Shown: positions 44,063 through 54,071, counted from the first letter of the stretch. The stretch is DNA of 64,000 nt from Anaerovorax sp. IOR16 (GCF_017168145.1 NZ_JADQTL010000009.1:124001-188000), one strand, 5' to 3'. Notes: a model not told the origin generated them from the sequence alone. Translations and numbers: made by a program.

Positions 44063-47000
44063 ATGAAATCTGAAAGGGAAATCGAATTGAGCTTTATTCA
44101 AAAGCTACAAGATTTAAAATACAAATATCGTGAAGATATTAGAGACAAGGTTTCTCTCGAAGCCAATTTTAGAGAACACTTTGAAAGATTAAATCGAGTT
44201 AAACTAAGTAATTCCGAATTTATACGTCTGCGGGATAGTATTGTAACTGCAGATGTATTTGCTGCTGCTAAAACATTACGAGAGATGAATACCTTCAAGC
44301 GTGATGATGATACGCCTTTACAATACACACTTGTAAATATTAAAGACTGGTGCAAAAATGAATTCGAAGTAGTCAATCAGTTGCGGATCAATACGGATAA
44401 TAGCAATCACCGCTATGATGTAATTATCCTCATCAATGGTGTTCCTGTTGTTCAAATTGAGCTAAAAACCCTGCAAATTACACCCAAAAAAGCTATGGAG
44501 CAAATCGTTAATTACAAAAATGATCCTGGAAATGGTTACACAAATTCATTACTGTGCTTTATGCAGCTCTTTATTGTGAGCAACGAAACCAACACCTATT
44601 ATTTTGCAAACAATCATACCGAACATTTTTGCTTTAATGCAGATGAAAGATTTTTACCTATCTATGAGTTCACAGACAAAGACAACAAAAAAATTACAAA
44701 CCTTTATGATTTCACCACAAACTTTCTACCTAAATGCACTCTTGGTGAACTAATCAGTAGATATATGGTGCTTGTGGTAAGCGAACAAAAGTTGATGATA
44801 ATGCGTCCTTATCAGATTTATGCTGTCAAAGCAATCATTGATTGTATTGACGAAAACAGAGGAAACGGCTATATTTGGCATACCACTGGAAGTGGAAAAA
44901 CACTCACATCATTTAAGACATCAACACTATTGAAGGATAATCCTGAAATTGAAAAGTGTCTATTTGTTGTAGATAGAAAAGATCTGGATCGACAAACTCG
45001 ATTGGAATTCAACAACTTTCAAGAAGGCTGTGTTGAGGAAAATACCAATACGGAAAAATTGGTTAGACGGCTTACATCAGATGACTATAAAGATAAAGTT
45101 ATTGTTACTACCATTCAAAAATTAGGGCTGGCTCTGGATGAAGACAGTAAACGAAACCAAGAGAAGAAAAGAAAGGGTCAGCCCACTTTTAAAGAAAGAT
45201 TGGCAAAGCTCCAAAACAAGCGTATTGCTATTATTTTTGATGAGTGCCATCGCTCTCAATTTGGAGAAAATCATGATGCAATAAAAAGTTTTTTCCCAAA
45301 GGCACAGCTTTTTGGATTTACAGGAACACCGATTTTTGAAGAAAATTCAACCTATAAACAGATAGATGGTACTATAGGCTCCTACAGAACAACAACAGAT
45401 GTTTTCCAACAAGAGCTTCATGCCTACACTATCACCAATGCAATTGACGATGGTAATGTATTGCGTTTCCATATTGACTATTTTAAGCCTGATGACTCAC
45501 AAAAAGCTGCAAAAGCAGACTCCGCAATAAGCAAAAGGAAGATTGCTGAAGCAATCCTCTCAAAACACGATGCAGCAACCTACAACAGACGATACAATGC
45601 TATCTTTGCTACGGCATCTATTAATGACGCTATCGAATATTTTGAACTATTCAAAGAACTACAAGAAGAACTTGAAAAAGCCAATGAAGACTTTACTCCT
45701 ATTAACATTGCTTGTGTATTCTCTCCACCTGCAGAAGGCAATAAGGATGTAAAGCAGCTCCAAGAAGACCTTACACAGGAAAAGGCTGATAACCAGCAGG
45801 AGCCGGATAAGAAAAAAGCGGCTCTTAAAACAATTATTAAAGACTACAGTGATAAATTTGGCACAAATCATAGCATAAACGATTTTGACTTGTATTATCA
45901 AGATGTGCAAAAGCGTATTAAAGACCAACAATACAACAACACGGATTATCCGCATGAAAACAAGATAGACATTGTTATCGTGGTTGACATGCTGTTAACT
46001 GGTTTTGACTCCAAATATTTGAACACCTTATATGTAGATAAAAACCTGAAGCAGCACGGTCTAATTCAAGCCTTTTCAAGAACAAACCGTGTGCTGAATC
46101 CTACAAAACCTTATGGAAATATTATTGACTTCAGAGGGCAAGAAAAAGAAGTCAATGACGCAATCAAACTCTTTTCGGGCAAGGAAAACGCTGAAAAAGT
46201 AAAAGAAATTTGGCTTGTAGATCCCGCACCCGTTGTGATTGAAAAGCTGGATAAAGCCGTTGCAGCACTTGAAAAGTTTATGAAATCACAAGGCCTTGAG
46301 TGTAAGCCAGAGGAAGTGAGCAATCTTAAGGGAGATACTGCTCGTGCAGAATTTATTGATAAGTTCAAAGAAGTGCAACGCCTAAAAACGCAGCTTGACC
46401 AATATACCGAAATAAAAGAGGAGCAAGCAGCCGAAATTGCCGAGCTGTTGCCCGAAAACACCATGCGGGCGTTCCGAGGAGCCTATCTTGAAACAGCCGA
46501 GAGATTAAAGGATCAGCAAGGCAAGGATATTGAGAATAAAATACCCGAGGTAGAACAGCTCGATTTTGAGTTTGTTCTGTTTTCCTCTGCCATTATTGAC
46601 TATGACTATATAATGTCACTTCTTTCAAAATATACCCAACCAGATGTCCCGAAGAAAGAAAAGATGACGAAAAAAGAATTGGTAGACCTGATCGCTTCAA
46701 CCTCCAATTTAATGGAAGAACGCAAGGATATTGAGGAATACATCGAAGAACTTGACAAATATATTAAAACTTTCGAGTGTAATAAGGGACTGACCGAACA
46801 GGAAGTAATGGACGGTTATAAAAAGTTCAAAGCTGAAAAATCAGCAAATGAGCTTGTAGCACTCTCCAATAAACACGGACTTGAAGCACAATCCTTACAA
46901 GCGTTTGTTGATGCGATTATGGAAAGAAAGATTTTTGACGGTGAAAAGCTAAGTGATTTGTTAGAGCCACTTGACCTTGGATGGCGTGATAGAACCAAGA

Positions 47001-47089
47001 AAGAATTAGAACTTATGGATGACTTGATTCCACTGCTCAAAAAATTAGCCGGTGGGCAAGAGATCGTGGGGTTAAAAGCGTATGAATAA
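44063..47089 (+). CDS. hsdR: Type I restriction enzyme, R subunit
   Basis: A 1008-aa motor nuclease. The N-terminal HsdR_N nuclease has the PD-(D/E)XK core NHRYDVIILINGVPVVQIELK near residues 112-133. Walker A is HTTGSGKTLTSFK near 272-284 and motif II is DECHRSQFG. SF2 motifs V-VI (MLLTGFDSKYLNTLY, QAFSRTNR) follow. The long helical C-terminus binds the methylase core. Length matches EcoR124-like enzymes. It cuts unmodified foreign DNA after translocation. The stop overlaps hsdS by 8 bp. Confidence 0.95.
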   Translation: MKSEREIELSFIQKLQDLKYKYREDIRDKVSLEANFREHFERLNRVKLSNSEFIRLRDSIVTADVFAAAKTLREMNTFKRDDDTPLQYTLVNIKDWCKNEFEVVNQLRINTDNSNHRYDVIILINGVPVVQIELKTLQITPKKAMEQIVNYKNDPGNGYTNSLLCFMQLFIVSNETNTYYFANNHTEHFCFNADERFLPIYEFTDKDNKKITNLYDFTTNFLPKCTLGELISRYMVLVVSEQKLMIMRPYQIYAVKAIIDCIDENRGNGYIWHTTGSGKTLTSFKTSTLLKDNPEIEKCLFVVDRKDLDRQTRLEFNNFQEGCVEENTNTEKLVRRLTSDDYKDKVIVTTIQKLGLALDEDSKRNQEKKRKGQPTFKERLAKLQNKRIAIIFDECHRSQFGENHDAIKSFFPKAQLFGFTGTPIFEENSTYKQIDGTIGSYRTTTDVFQQELHAYTITNAIDDGNVLRFHIDYFKPDDSQKAAKADSAISKRKIAEAILSKHDAATYNRRYNAIFATASINDAIEYFELFKELQEELEKANEDFTPINIACVFSPPAEGNKDVKQLQEDLTQEKADNQQEPDKKKAALKTIIKDYSDKFGTNHSINDFDLYYQDVQKRIKDQQYNNTDYPHENKIDIVIVVDMLLTGFDSKYLNTLYVDKNLKQHGLIQAFSRTNRVLNPTKPYGNIIDFRGQEKEVNDAIKLFSGKENAEKVKEIWLVDPAPVVIEKLDKAVAALEKFMKSQGLECKPEEVSNLKGDTARAEFIDKFKEVQRLKTQLDQYTEIKEEQAAEIAELLPENTMRAFRGAYLETAERLKDQQGKDIENKIPEVEQLDFEFVLFSSAIIDYDYIMSLLSKYTQPDVPKKEKMTKKELVDLIASTSNLMEERKDIEEYIEELDKYIKTFECNKGLTEQEVMDGYKKFKAEKSANELVALSNKHGLEAQSLQAFVDAIMERKIFDGEKLSDLLEPLDLGWRDRTKKELELMDDLIPLLKKLAGGQEIVGLKAYE

Positions 47090-48307
47090 AAAAAATAAAA
47101 CAGTTATTCCCAAATTAAGGCTTTGTCAATTTAAAGATAAGCCAGAATGGGATATTTGTAAATTTGGTAGACTAATTGTTCCTGTAGAAGAACGAGCTGG
47201 CTCAAACAAATATACACTCATGAGTGTTACCTCTGGTGTGGGTCTTGTGTCTCAAGTAGAGAAATTTGGAAGAGAAATTGCCGGAAGCGCCTACAAAAAT
47301 TACTATGTGATTAAGAAAAACGATTTTGCTTATAACAAAAGTGCAACAAAACTATTTCCGGAAGGCTATATCTCAATGCTTACAGAATACGAAGAAGCAG
47401 CTTTGCCAAATAGCATTTTCACTTGCTTTCGGATTGTTGACAAAGAGTGTGATCCGAGATTTTTTGACCAGCTTTTTCACAATAACTATCATGGAACATG
47501 GTTGAGAAAATACATTGAAGTTGGCGCTCGCTCTCATGGATCATTAAGTGTTGATACAAAACACTTGTGGAATATGCCCGTTGCTCTACCGAAATTAGAA
47601 GAACAACAAAAAATCGCTGACTGTCTATCTTCCCTCGATGACCTTATTGCTGCAGAAGATAAGAAGTTGTCAGCACTGAAAGACCACAAAAAAGGTTTAA
47701 TGCAAAAACTCTTCCCTTCCGAAGGCAAAACTGTTCCAGAGTGGAGATTTCCAGAGTTTAAAGATTGTGGGAAGTGGGAAAGTAGAAGCCTTTCCATGAT
47801 TTGTGATATGCAAGCGGGTAAGTTTGTGCAGGCAACACAAATTTTTGAAAAGCAAAAATGTAATATGTATCCCTGCTATGGCGGAAACGGTCTGCGCGGA
47901 TATACGTATTCATTCACGCATTCGGGTGAATATTCACTTATCGGAAGACAAGGGGCACTTTGTGGAAATGTTACCCATTCAACCGGAGATTTTCATGCAA
48001 CTGAACATGCAGTTGTCGCTACGGAAAAGCACAATGTATGTGCAAAGTGGTTGTATTTTTTGCTAATTAAAATGAATTTAAATCAGTATGCGACTGGACA
48101 AGCTCAGCCGGGCCTTTCGGTCCAAGCCCTCGAAAAAATTGGGACTTATGTTCCAAAACTTATAGCAGAGCAACAAAAAATTGCCGACTGTCTTACATCT
48201 GTGGACGAACTTATTACCTCACAAACTGAGAAAATAGAAGCCTTAAAGGAACACAAAAAAGCTTGATGCAAGGGTTATTTCCCTCTATTGAGGAGGTGTG
48301 CCAATGA
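47082..48307 (+). CDS. hsdS: Type I specificity subunit, with a one-base frameshift near the 3' end
   Basis: Two target-recognition domains (about 10-150 and 225-345), each followed by a conserved helix: EEQQKIADCLSSLDDLI...HKKGLMQKLFPS and AEQQKIADCLTSVDELI...HKKA-stop. The second repeat stops early at 48264-48266. Adding one base after AAAAAA (48255-48260) restores HKKGLMQGLFPSIEEVCQ and ends at TGA 48305-48307, overlapping the next ATG as ATGA. So the ancestral gene was longer. Loss of about 14 residues may be tolerated. It determines the DNA sequence recognised. Confidence 0.88.
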
Positions 48308-49425
48308 GCACAAGAAGGTACACGAACCTAAAGGGGTTAGCACGAAATATACGTGATACACTTGGCACAGCAGACACACCCGACACAAAAAATTACTTTC
48401 TTCTTTTTGCTTACAATGGAACCGGGAAAACAAGACTTTCCGGAGAATTCAAAGATTTAGGCAAAAGAAGAATCCGTGGCAGCGAAGAAAGAACACGAGA
48501 TACTTTATACTATAATGCCTTTACAGAGGATCTTTTTACTTGGCACAATGACTTAGAATCAGATACGGATAGACGACTACTTTTTAATACAAGTTCTCGC
48601 TTTTTCGATGGTTTAAGAGATCTTGAAATGGAAACTCGTATACGAGAGTTTTTGAGAGTTCATGCTGATTTTGACTTTACCATCAATTACGAAGATGGCT
48701 ATGTTATCTTTTCACGAGAAGTCCAAAATAGAGAAGGAACAGAAACCGTTACCGGAATCAAAATCTCTCGTGGTGAAGAAAATATGTTCATTTGGTGCTT
48801 CTTTCTCGCCATTGTGCAACTGGTAAAACTCGAAGCTCTGTCCTATGACTGGGTCAAATATATTTACATAGATGATCCAATTTCATCTCTTGATGACAAT
48901 AATGTTGTAGCGGTAGCGTGTCAGCTTGCAGAATTACTTAAGGATTGTCAGATTAAAACCGTTATTTCTACTCATCATGCATTGTTTTTTAATGTACTGT
49001 ATAATGAGTTAAAAAAAGAGAGTACGGCAAGTCGTTTTTTAAGTTTTAACAAGGAAACAGGCAAATATATAGTTAAGAATACAGGCGATACTCCGTTTTT
49101 CCACCATGTTGCATTATTAAAAGAATTGAAAAAGGCAGCGGACAGCGGGAAAATATATACCTATCATTTCAATATTTTGAGAAATATCCTTGAGAAAACA
49201 GCTGCATTTCACGGATTTGATAATTTCTCAGCTTGCATAAAGCGAGAAGAAGATGATTTAGACGGTGTAATCTATGCACGAATGACAAACCTACTAAGCC
49301 ATGGAAATCATTCAATGTTTAATCCTGTTGAAATGGTTGATGACAATAAGGAAATTTTCAAAAAGGTATTAACCGGGTTTATGGAAACTTATAAATTTAA
49401 CGATGACTTATTTACAGAGGAATAG
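48304..49425 (+). CDS. PrrC/RloC-like anticodon nuclease (ABC-ATPase plus HEPN-like domain)
   Basis: A 373-aa protein embedded in the restriction operon. The ABC-type ATPase is complete: Walker A FAYNGTGKTRL, signature ISRGEENMF, Walker B YIYIDDPISSLDD and switch His in VISTHHALFF. In the C-terminal 120 residues an R-x3-E (LRNILEKTA) is followed 36 residues later by His in LLSHGNHS, close to the Arg320-Glu324-His356 triad of PrrC. PrrC is kept silent by the restriction complex and cuts tRNA-Lys at the anticodon when a phage blocks restriction. The target here is unknown. GGAGG precedes ATG 48304, which overlaps the restored hsdS stop. Confidence 0.8.
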   Translation: MSTRRYTNLKGLARNIRDTLGTADTPDTKNYFLLFAYNGTGKTRLSGEFKDLGKRRIRGSEERTRDTLYYNAFTEDLFTWHNDLESDTDRRLLFNTSSRFFDGLRDLEMETRIREFLRVHADFDFTINYEDGYVIFSREVQNREGTETVTGIKISRGEENMFIWCFFLAIVQLVKLEALSYDWVKYIYIDDPISSLDDNNVVAVACQLAELLKDCQIKTVISTHHALFFNVLYNELKKESTASRFLSFNKETGKYIVKNTGDTPFFHHVALLKELKKAADSGKIYTYHFNILRNILEKTAAFHGFDNFSACIKREEDDLDGVIYARMTNLLSHGNHSMFNPVEMVDDNKEIFKKVLTGFMETYKFNDDLFTEE

Positions 49426-49436
49426 AGGTGCCACCT

Positions 49437-51233
49437 ATGAATGATATACAACAAAAAGAATTAGGCAAAACCCTTTGGGGGATTGCCGATAAACTACGTG
49501 GAGCGATGAATGCGGACGACTTCCGAGATTATATGTTGTCGTTTCTTTTCTTGCGTTATCTTTCTGATAATTATGAAACAGCCGCAAAAAAAGAACTTGG
49601 AAGTGATTATACTGACTGTGAAAAAGAGATAGCAAACACTGTTGCCAATGAAACACATAATAAAGTTATTAGTCAATTAAAGAAAAAGATAATCGATTAT
49701 TTTGAAGCATTGCCTGTTAATAAGCTACCTGTAAAAGAAGATGAAACTGATAAAAAAGTTATTCAAAAAGCAAGACAGACATTAATTGACGAATATGAAA
49801 GCTTACTTGAAAGTGGCAAGTTAACTCCCCTTGGTATCTGGTATATTAGAAATTTAGATCAAGTAAGTGTCTTCGAAAAGCAAATGCGTAGAAAGGTTCA
49901 CTTTGTTATAAAGCCTCATTATTTATGGAGCAATATATATGAATTAGCAAGAATACAAAGCAATCAGCTTTTAAAAACCTTGCAGAGAGGTTTCAAATTT
50001 ATCGAAAACGAATCCTTTGATAGTACTTTTCGTGGTTTGTTTTCAGAAGTAAATCTCGACTCTGAAAAGCTTGGTAAAAACTATGAAGCGCGTAACGAAA
50101 TGCTGTGCTCAATCATAACCGAAATTGCTGAGGGCCTTGCTGAGTTCACCAATGAAATTGACCTTTTGGGTAATGCTTACGAATATTTAATTGGCCAGTT
50201 TGCTGCAGGTTCGGGAAAAAAGGCTGGGGAATTTTATACGCCACAACAAATTTCCACCATCCTTTCCCGGATTGTAATACTTGATAGTCAAGAGCCTCAA
50301 AATGGAAAGAAAAAATATATTAACAACCTTTTAGATTTTGCCTGTGGATCAGGATCATTGCTTATAAATGTAAAAAAGCAGCTTGAGCCGAATAGTATTG
50401 GTCAGATATATGGGCAAGAAAAAAATGTTACAACTTATAACCTTGCTCGTATGAATATGCTGCTACATGGCTTCAAAGATTCAGAATTCCAAATTTTCCA
50501 TGGTGATTCACTACTAAATGATTGGCCAATACTTAGCGAGATGAATCCGGCGAAGAAACTAAAGTGTGATGCCGTGGTAGCAAACCCACCGTTTAGTTAT
50601 CGTTGGGAACCTAATGATACTCTTGCAGAAGATTTCCGCTTTAAAAGCTATGGGCTTGCGCCAAAGTCAGCAGCAGATTTTGCTTTCCTATTACACGGAT
50701 TCCATTTCTTAAGCGATGAGGGTACAATGGCAATAATCTTGCCACATGGTGTCTTGTTCCGTGGTGGAGCAGAAGAAAAGATCAGAACTAAGCTACTCAA
50801 AGATGGTAATATTGATACAGTCATCGGTTTACCTGCCAATCTGTTTTTCTCCACAGGTATACCCGTTTGTATTCTTGTGCTTAAGAAATGCAAAAAGCCA
50901 GATGATGTGCTATTCATAAACGCAAGTGAGTATTACCAAAAAGGCAAACGCCAAAATGTTCTTTTGCCTGAGCATATAAATAGAATTGTTGAAACTTATC
51001 AATTCCGTAAAGAGGATGACAAAAAGTATTCTCGCCGTGTTTCTTTGGAAGAGATAGAAAAGAATGGATACAATTTGAACATATCAAGATATGTAAGCAC
51101 GGTACCAGAAGAAGAAATCATTGATATTTCAGAAGTGAAAAAGGAACTTGATAAAATCGAATCTGAAATAACTAAAGCAAAAGATAAGCATAATAAATTT
51201 TTAAAAGAGCTTGGATTAGCAGAATTGCATTAA
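49437..51233 (+). CDS. hsdM: Type I modification methyltransferase
   Basis: A 598-aa adenine-N6 methylase. An N-terminal helical HsdM_N domain (GKTLWGIADKLRGAMNADDFRDYML) is followed by SAM-binding motif I (LLDFACGSGSLLINV) and catalytic motif IV NPPF (VVANPPFSYRW). A C-terminal coiled region contacts HsdS. I prefer ATG 49437 (GAGGTG 6 nt upstream) over GTG 49428. It protects host DNA and forms the M2S core. Having hsdM last, after hsdR, hsdS and the nuclease, differs from the common M-S-R order. Confidence 0.94.
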   Translation: MNDIQQKELGKTLWGIADKLRGAMNADDFRDYMLSFLFLRYLSDNYETAAKKELGSDYTDCEKEIANTVANETHNKVISQLKKKIIDYFEALPVNKLPVKEDETDKKVIQKARQTLIDEYESLLESGKLTPLGIWYIRNLDQVSVFEKQMRRKVHFVIKPHYLWSNIYELARIQSNQLLKTLQRGFKFIENESFDSTFRGLFSEVNLDSEKLGKNYEARNEMLCSIITEIAEGLAEFTNEIDLLGNAYEYLIGQFAAGSGKKAGEFYTPQQISTILSRIVILDSQEPQNGKKKYINNLLDFACGSGSLLINVKKQLEPNSIGQIYGQEKNVTTYNLARMNMLLHGFKDSEFQIFHGDSLLNDWPILSEMNPAKKLKCDAVVANPPFSYRWEPNDTLAEDFRFKSYGLAPKSAADFAFLLHGFHFLSDEGTMAIILPHGVLFRGGAEEKIRTKLLKDGNIDTVIGLPANLFFSTGIPVCILVLKKCKKPDDVLFINASEYYQKGKRQNVLLPEHINRIVETYQFRKEDDKKYSRRVSLEEIEKNGYNLNISRYVSTVPEEEIIDISEVKKELDKIESEITKAKDKHNKFLKELGLAELH

Positions 51234-51273
51234 ACAAATTTTTGAATAGTATATATTAAAACTGTATCGAATT

Positions 51274-51318
51274 AAAAACAGTAGGTCTACCCTAAAATGA
51301 GGTATATCTACTGTTTTT
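51274..51318. terminator. Bidirectional terminator after hsdM
   Basis: AAAAACAGTAG (51274-51284) pairs with CTACTGTTTTT (51308-51318). It serves both hsdM and the convergent gene. Confidence 0.8.
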
Positions 51319-51325
51319 CTAACGC

Positions 51326-52438
51326 TTAAAACTTCCTCATAATCTCCTTATACTCAAAATCCGAAAGTTCACCGCTTTGATTTTGCTCCATATAAGAAAC
51401 AGCAAGCGCCACTTGTTTGTTCCACTCATCAACAGAAATTTTGCCACGATTTTTTCGTGTTTTTAATCGGTTATAAACCTTGTCGTACTCCTGCTGAGCG
51501 GGGGTACGTTTTTCTTTTTTCTGTGTTTCTTTAATGTGAGCACCAATATCTCGGCAAGTTTTAGTTTCGCCGACTTTCTTTTGATTCGGTGCAAGGTTTG
51601 AACAATAACAAGTGTTATGCCCCGATAGTAATAAAAAGTATGTTCCACAGTTATGGCATCTGCGTGGACAATGTCCATTCATTAGTGCTCGAAATAAATC
51701 AAAGTGCAAAAATGCACCCATGCTTTTAAATACAATACGCTCTGCAATTAAATATTCTTTCTCATTCTCGGGATTACGCATGGGAGCATATTCGATGCCA
51801 ACTTCTCTTGTCTGTGCAAAATCAAAAGTTGGCATGGGTGGCATAGTCATACGGATTTCATTTAAAAGTTTTGTATCGGTGAAAAAACTGTAAACTCCAA
51901 CAGAGTAATGTTCCTCATTGCGTTTATTTAGTTTCTCAAAATACAAATCAAGCATTACACATATATATTTTTTGAAAGCAATAGTTTCATCAATAATAGA
52001 AATCAGCTTGAAAATAAAGTGATACAGTACTTCACCTTGATGAGTGGTTCTATCAGTCATCAAGGTGAAGCCTTGTGGTTGAGAGTTAAAAATATCAACA
52101 AGCATGGAGTGCCCAAACTCTTTATCAATTAAATAGCAAAATGGCGGTAAATCAATCACTAAGTCTAAAACCTTGTTTAAATTGTTCTGTATTTCAGTAA
52201 CGGTGGCAAGGTCTTTTTTTATGCGCGAATCAAATAAGGTCTGCATTGCACCTACAAGAGCATTGCGACAGTTATTCATTTCAACTAAATAATCATCACT
52301 TAAATTTAAAATATCAGTTGTGCACTGCCCCAAAGGAATTTTGTTGTCGTTAATTAATATTTGGTTTTTCCAAAACATCAAGGTGAATTCCTGCAATGTA
52401 TTCACTTTTTCGTTTGTTCTTTTTGTTCCCTCAATCAT
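51326..52438 (-). CDS. DUF6076-like protein of clostridial mobile elements
   Basis: A 370-aa protein. A helical N-terminal part of about 260 residues is followed by a zinc-finger-like segment CPRRCHNCGTYFLLLSGHN with further Cys (CYCSNL) and a basic C-terminus (RLKTRKNRGKISVDEW). This layout is common in accessory genes of clostridial integrative elements. No function is established. The family assignment is from memory of the Cys pattern. It is convergent with hsdM and divergent from the RepA-like gene, sharing a control region with it. Confidence 0.55.
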   Translation of the reverse strand: MIEGTKRTNEKVNTLQEFTLMFWKNQILINDNKIPLGQCTTDILNLSDDYLVEMNNCRNALVGAMQTLFDSRIKKDLATVTEIQNNLNKVLDLVIDLPPFCYLIDKEFGHSMLVDIFNSQPQGFTLMTDRTTHQGEVLYHFIFKLISIIDETIAFKKYICVMLDLYFEKLNKRNEEHYSVGVYSFFTDTKLLNEIRMTMPPMPTFDFAQTREVGIEYAPMRNPENEKEYLIAERIVFKSMGAFLHFDLFRALMNGHCPRRCHNCGTYFLLLSGHNTCYCSNLAPNQKKVGETKTCRDIGAHIKETQKKEKRTPAQQEYDKVYNRLKTRKNRGKISVDEWNKQVALAVSYMEQNQSGELSDFEYKEIMRKF

Positions 52439-52452
52439 AGCTTCCTCTTCCC

Positions 52453-52564
52453 TTGTATCAGATAAATTTTTGAAATGTACCTGACCTTGCGATACACCCC
52501 CAAAAGCTATTGAAAAGTTTTTTTAATGTGTTACCATTATTGTATCAGATATATTTGCAAATAT
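52453..52564. promoter_or_regulatory. Divergent control region with direct repeats and a palindrome
   Basis: TTGTATCAGATA occurs at 52453 and again at 52540 (12 of 12 identical). The second copy runs into a perfect 14-bp palindrome ATATTTGCAAATAT (52551-52564). Between divergent genes, one encoding a replication-type ATPase, these may be operators or iteron-like sites. The rest of the 290-bp gap (to 52728) shows no gene. Confidence 0.45.
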
Positions 52565-52728
52565 CAATCAGTAACTTTGTATCTTGAAAATTGAATGATC
52601 GTCTAAAGGTGATACGGTTGCCAAGAACTCGAAAGAGCGAGCAACGGAAACGACGGAGAGAACCTCGGTCAGGAACTGCTTTAGGTAGAACGACAACAAC
52701 AGAATTTATTATCACAGGAGGATTTTAT

Positions 52729-53850
52729 ATGTCTAATAAACTTGAAACCATGGATGCCGAAACTTTAATGACAACACCACTTGTACAACTAAAATTTATT
52801 GTAGGTGGACTAATTCCACAAGGACTGCATATTCTCGCAGGCTCACCTAAAATCGGTAAGAGCTGGCTGTCGCTGTGGATTTGCTTACAGGTTGCAAAAG
52901 GCGAAAAGGTTTGGGAGTTTGAAACTCTGAAAAGTGATGTCCTCTACCTCTGCTTAGAAGATAGCTTTGCAAGAATTCAAAATAGGCTGTTTGAAATTAC
53001 GGATGATGCACCGCCAAATCTTCACTTTGCAATTATGAGCGACACTATCGGCAACGGTTTAGAAATTCAGATTGAAAACTTTATCAAGGAACACTCAGAA
53101 ACAGGCTTAATTGTAATTGATACCTTGCAAAAAGTTCGTAGCAATTCTACCACAAATGTAAATCCCTATGCCGCCGACTACGATGATATCAACACACTAA
53201 AACAAGTTGCAGACAAATATAAAATTGCAATTGTTTTGGTTCATCACCTTAGAAAAACAGGTGACAGCGATCCACTCAATATGATTTCGGGCACCAGTGG
53301 AATTGCGGGTGGTGCTGATACCAACTTCGTGTTACAAAAAGAAAAAAGAATTGAGAACCGAGCAGTGCTCATCTGTACAGGACGAGATATTGAACAACGA
53401 GAATTGTTTTTGGAATTTAACAAAAATACTTTTCTTTGGGAACTTCGTGAACCAATTGAAATTGAAAAATTAGTAATTCCAGATGAGATATTTCTGCTTT
53501 CTGATTTTATTAAATCGGTTAAAAGTTTTACAGGTACAGCAACGGAACTTGCAGAAAGACTTAAAGAGTATAGCGGAACTGAATGTTCACCGCCAATTTT
53601 AAAAAAGAAAATCATCAAGCACATGGATTTCTTAATTGAAAATAGCTTTAGTTATTCTGAAAACAGAACCTTTGAAAGGCGAGAATTTACACTTGTTTAT
53701 GACGGTAAAAGTGAAAATGACGGTATGACGGTTGAAAACCTCCCCCTAAATTTGCCGTCTTTACCGTCAGCACTGTCAGCAGAAAGTAATTCTGCCACCG
53801 TTGCCCCCTGTTCGCCAACGTGTGAGCCTTTGACGGATACGGTTGGATAG
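52729..53850 (+). CDS. RepA-like RecA-fold ATPase (AAA_25)
   Basis: A 373-aa ATPase. Walker A is AGSPKIGKSWLSLW near residue 43 and Walker B is GLIVIDTLQKVRS; VLVHHLRKTGDSDP follows as the sensor loop. This resembles hexameric RepA/RSF1010-type helicases and the ATPases of clostridial mobilizable elements. It may unwind or replicate the excised circle. I chose ATG 52729, behind AGGAGG, and not the upstream in-frame ATG at 52591 with no ribosome site. The C-terminus is Ser/Pro-rich and low in complexity. Confidence 0.78.
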   Translation: MSNKLETMDAETLMTTPLVQLKFIVGGLIPQGLHILAGSPKIGKSWLSLWICLQVAKGEKVWEFETLKSDVLYLCLEDSFARIQNRLFEITDDAPPNLHFAIMSDTIGNGLEIQIENFIKEHSETGLIVIDTLQKVRSNSTTNVNPYAADYDDINTLKQVADKYKIAIVLVHHLRKTGDSDPLNMISGTSGIAGGADTNFVLQKEKRIENRAVLICTGRDIEQRELFLEFNKNTFLWELREPIEIEKLVIPDEIFLLSDFIKSVKSFTGTATELAERLKEYSGTECSPPILKKKIIKHMDFLIENSFSYSENRTFERREFTLVYDGKSENDGMTVENLPLNLPSLPSALSAESNSATVAPCSPTCEPLTDTVG

Positions 53851-53929
53851 TAACACGGAAACGATACAGAACCGTAAATTGAGCCACCGTTGCGGACAAA
53901 TTTCCGATTTATACCTATTTTAGATTAGC

Positions 53930-54060
53930 AGAGGGGCTTTCGGCTACGAAATCCTACCCTTTAGGGTAGGGCGAGCATAGCGTCCGCCTATACGGCGGTC
54001 ACTGCTCGGCGGGAGACCCGCACCCCTTTAGAACGAAGAAACGACATATCAATGTGAAAC
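53930..54060. other. Putative oriT region
   Basis: A GC-rich, gene-free block just before mobC. It contains the inverted repeat CCTACCCTTTAGGGTAGG (53953-53970), CCGCCTATACGGCGG-like pairing near 53984-53998 and a further GC stretch (CTGCTCGGCGGGAGACCCGC). Position, composition and dyads are those of a relaxase nicking region. The nick site cannot be fixed by eye. Confidence 0.55.
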
Positions 54061-54071
54061 GGAGGAATTGA

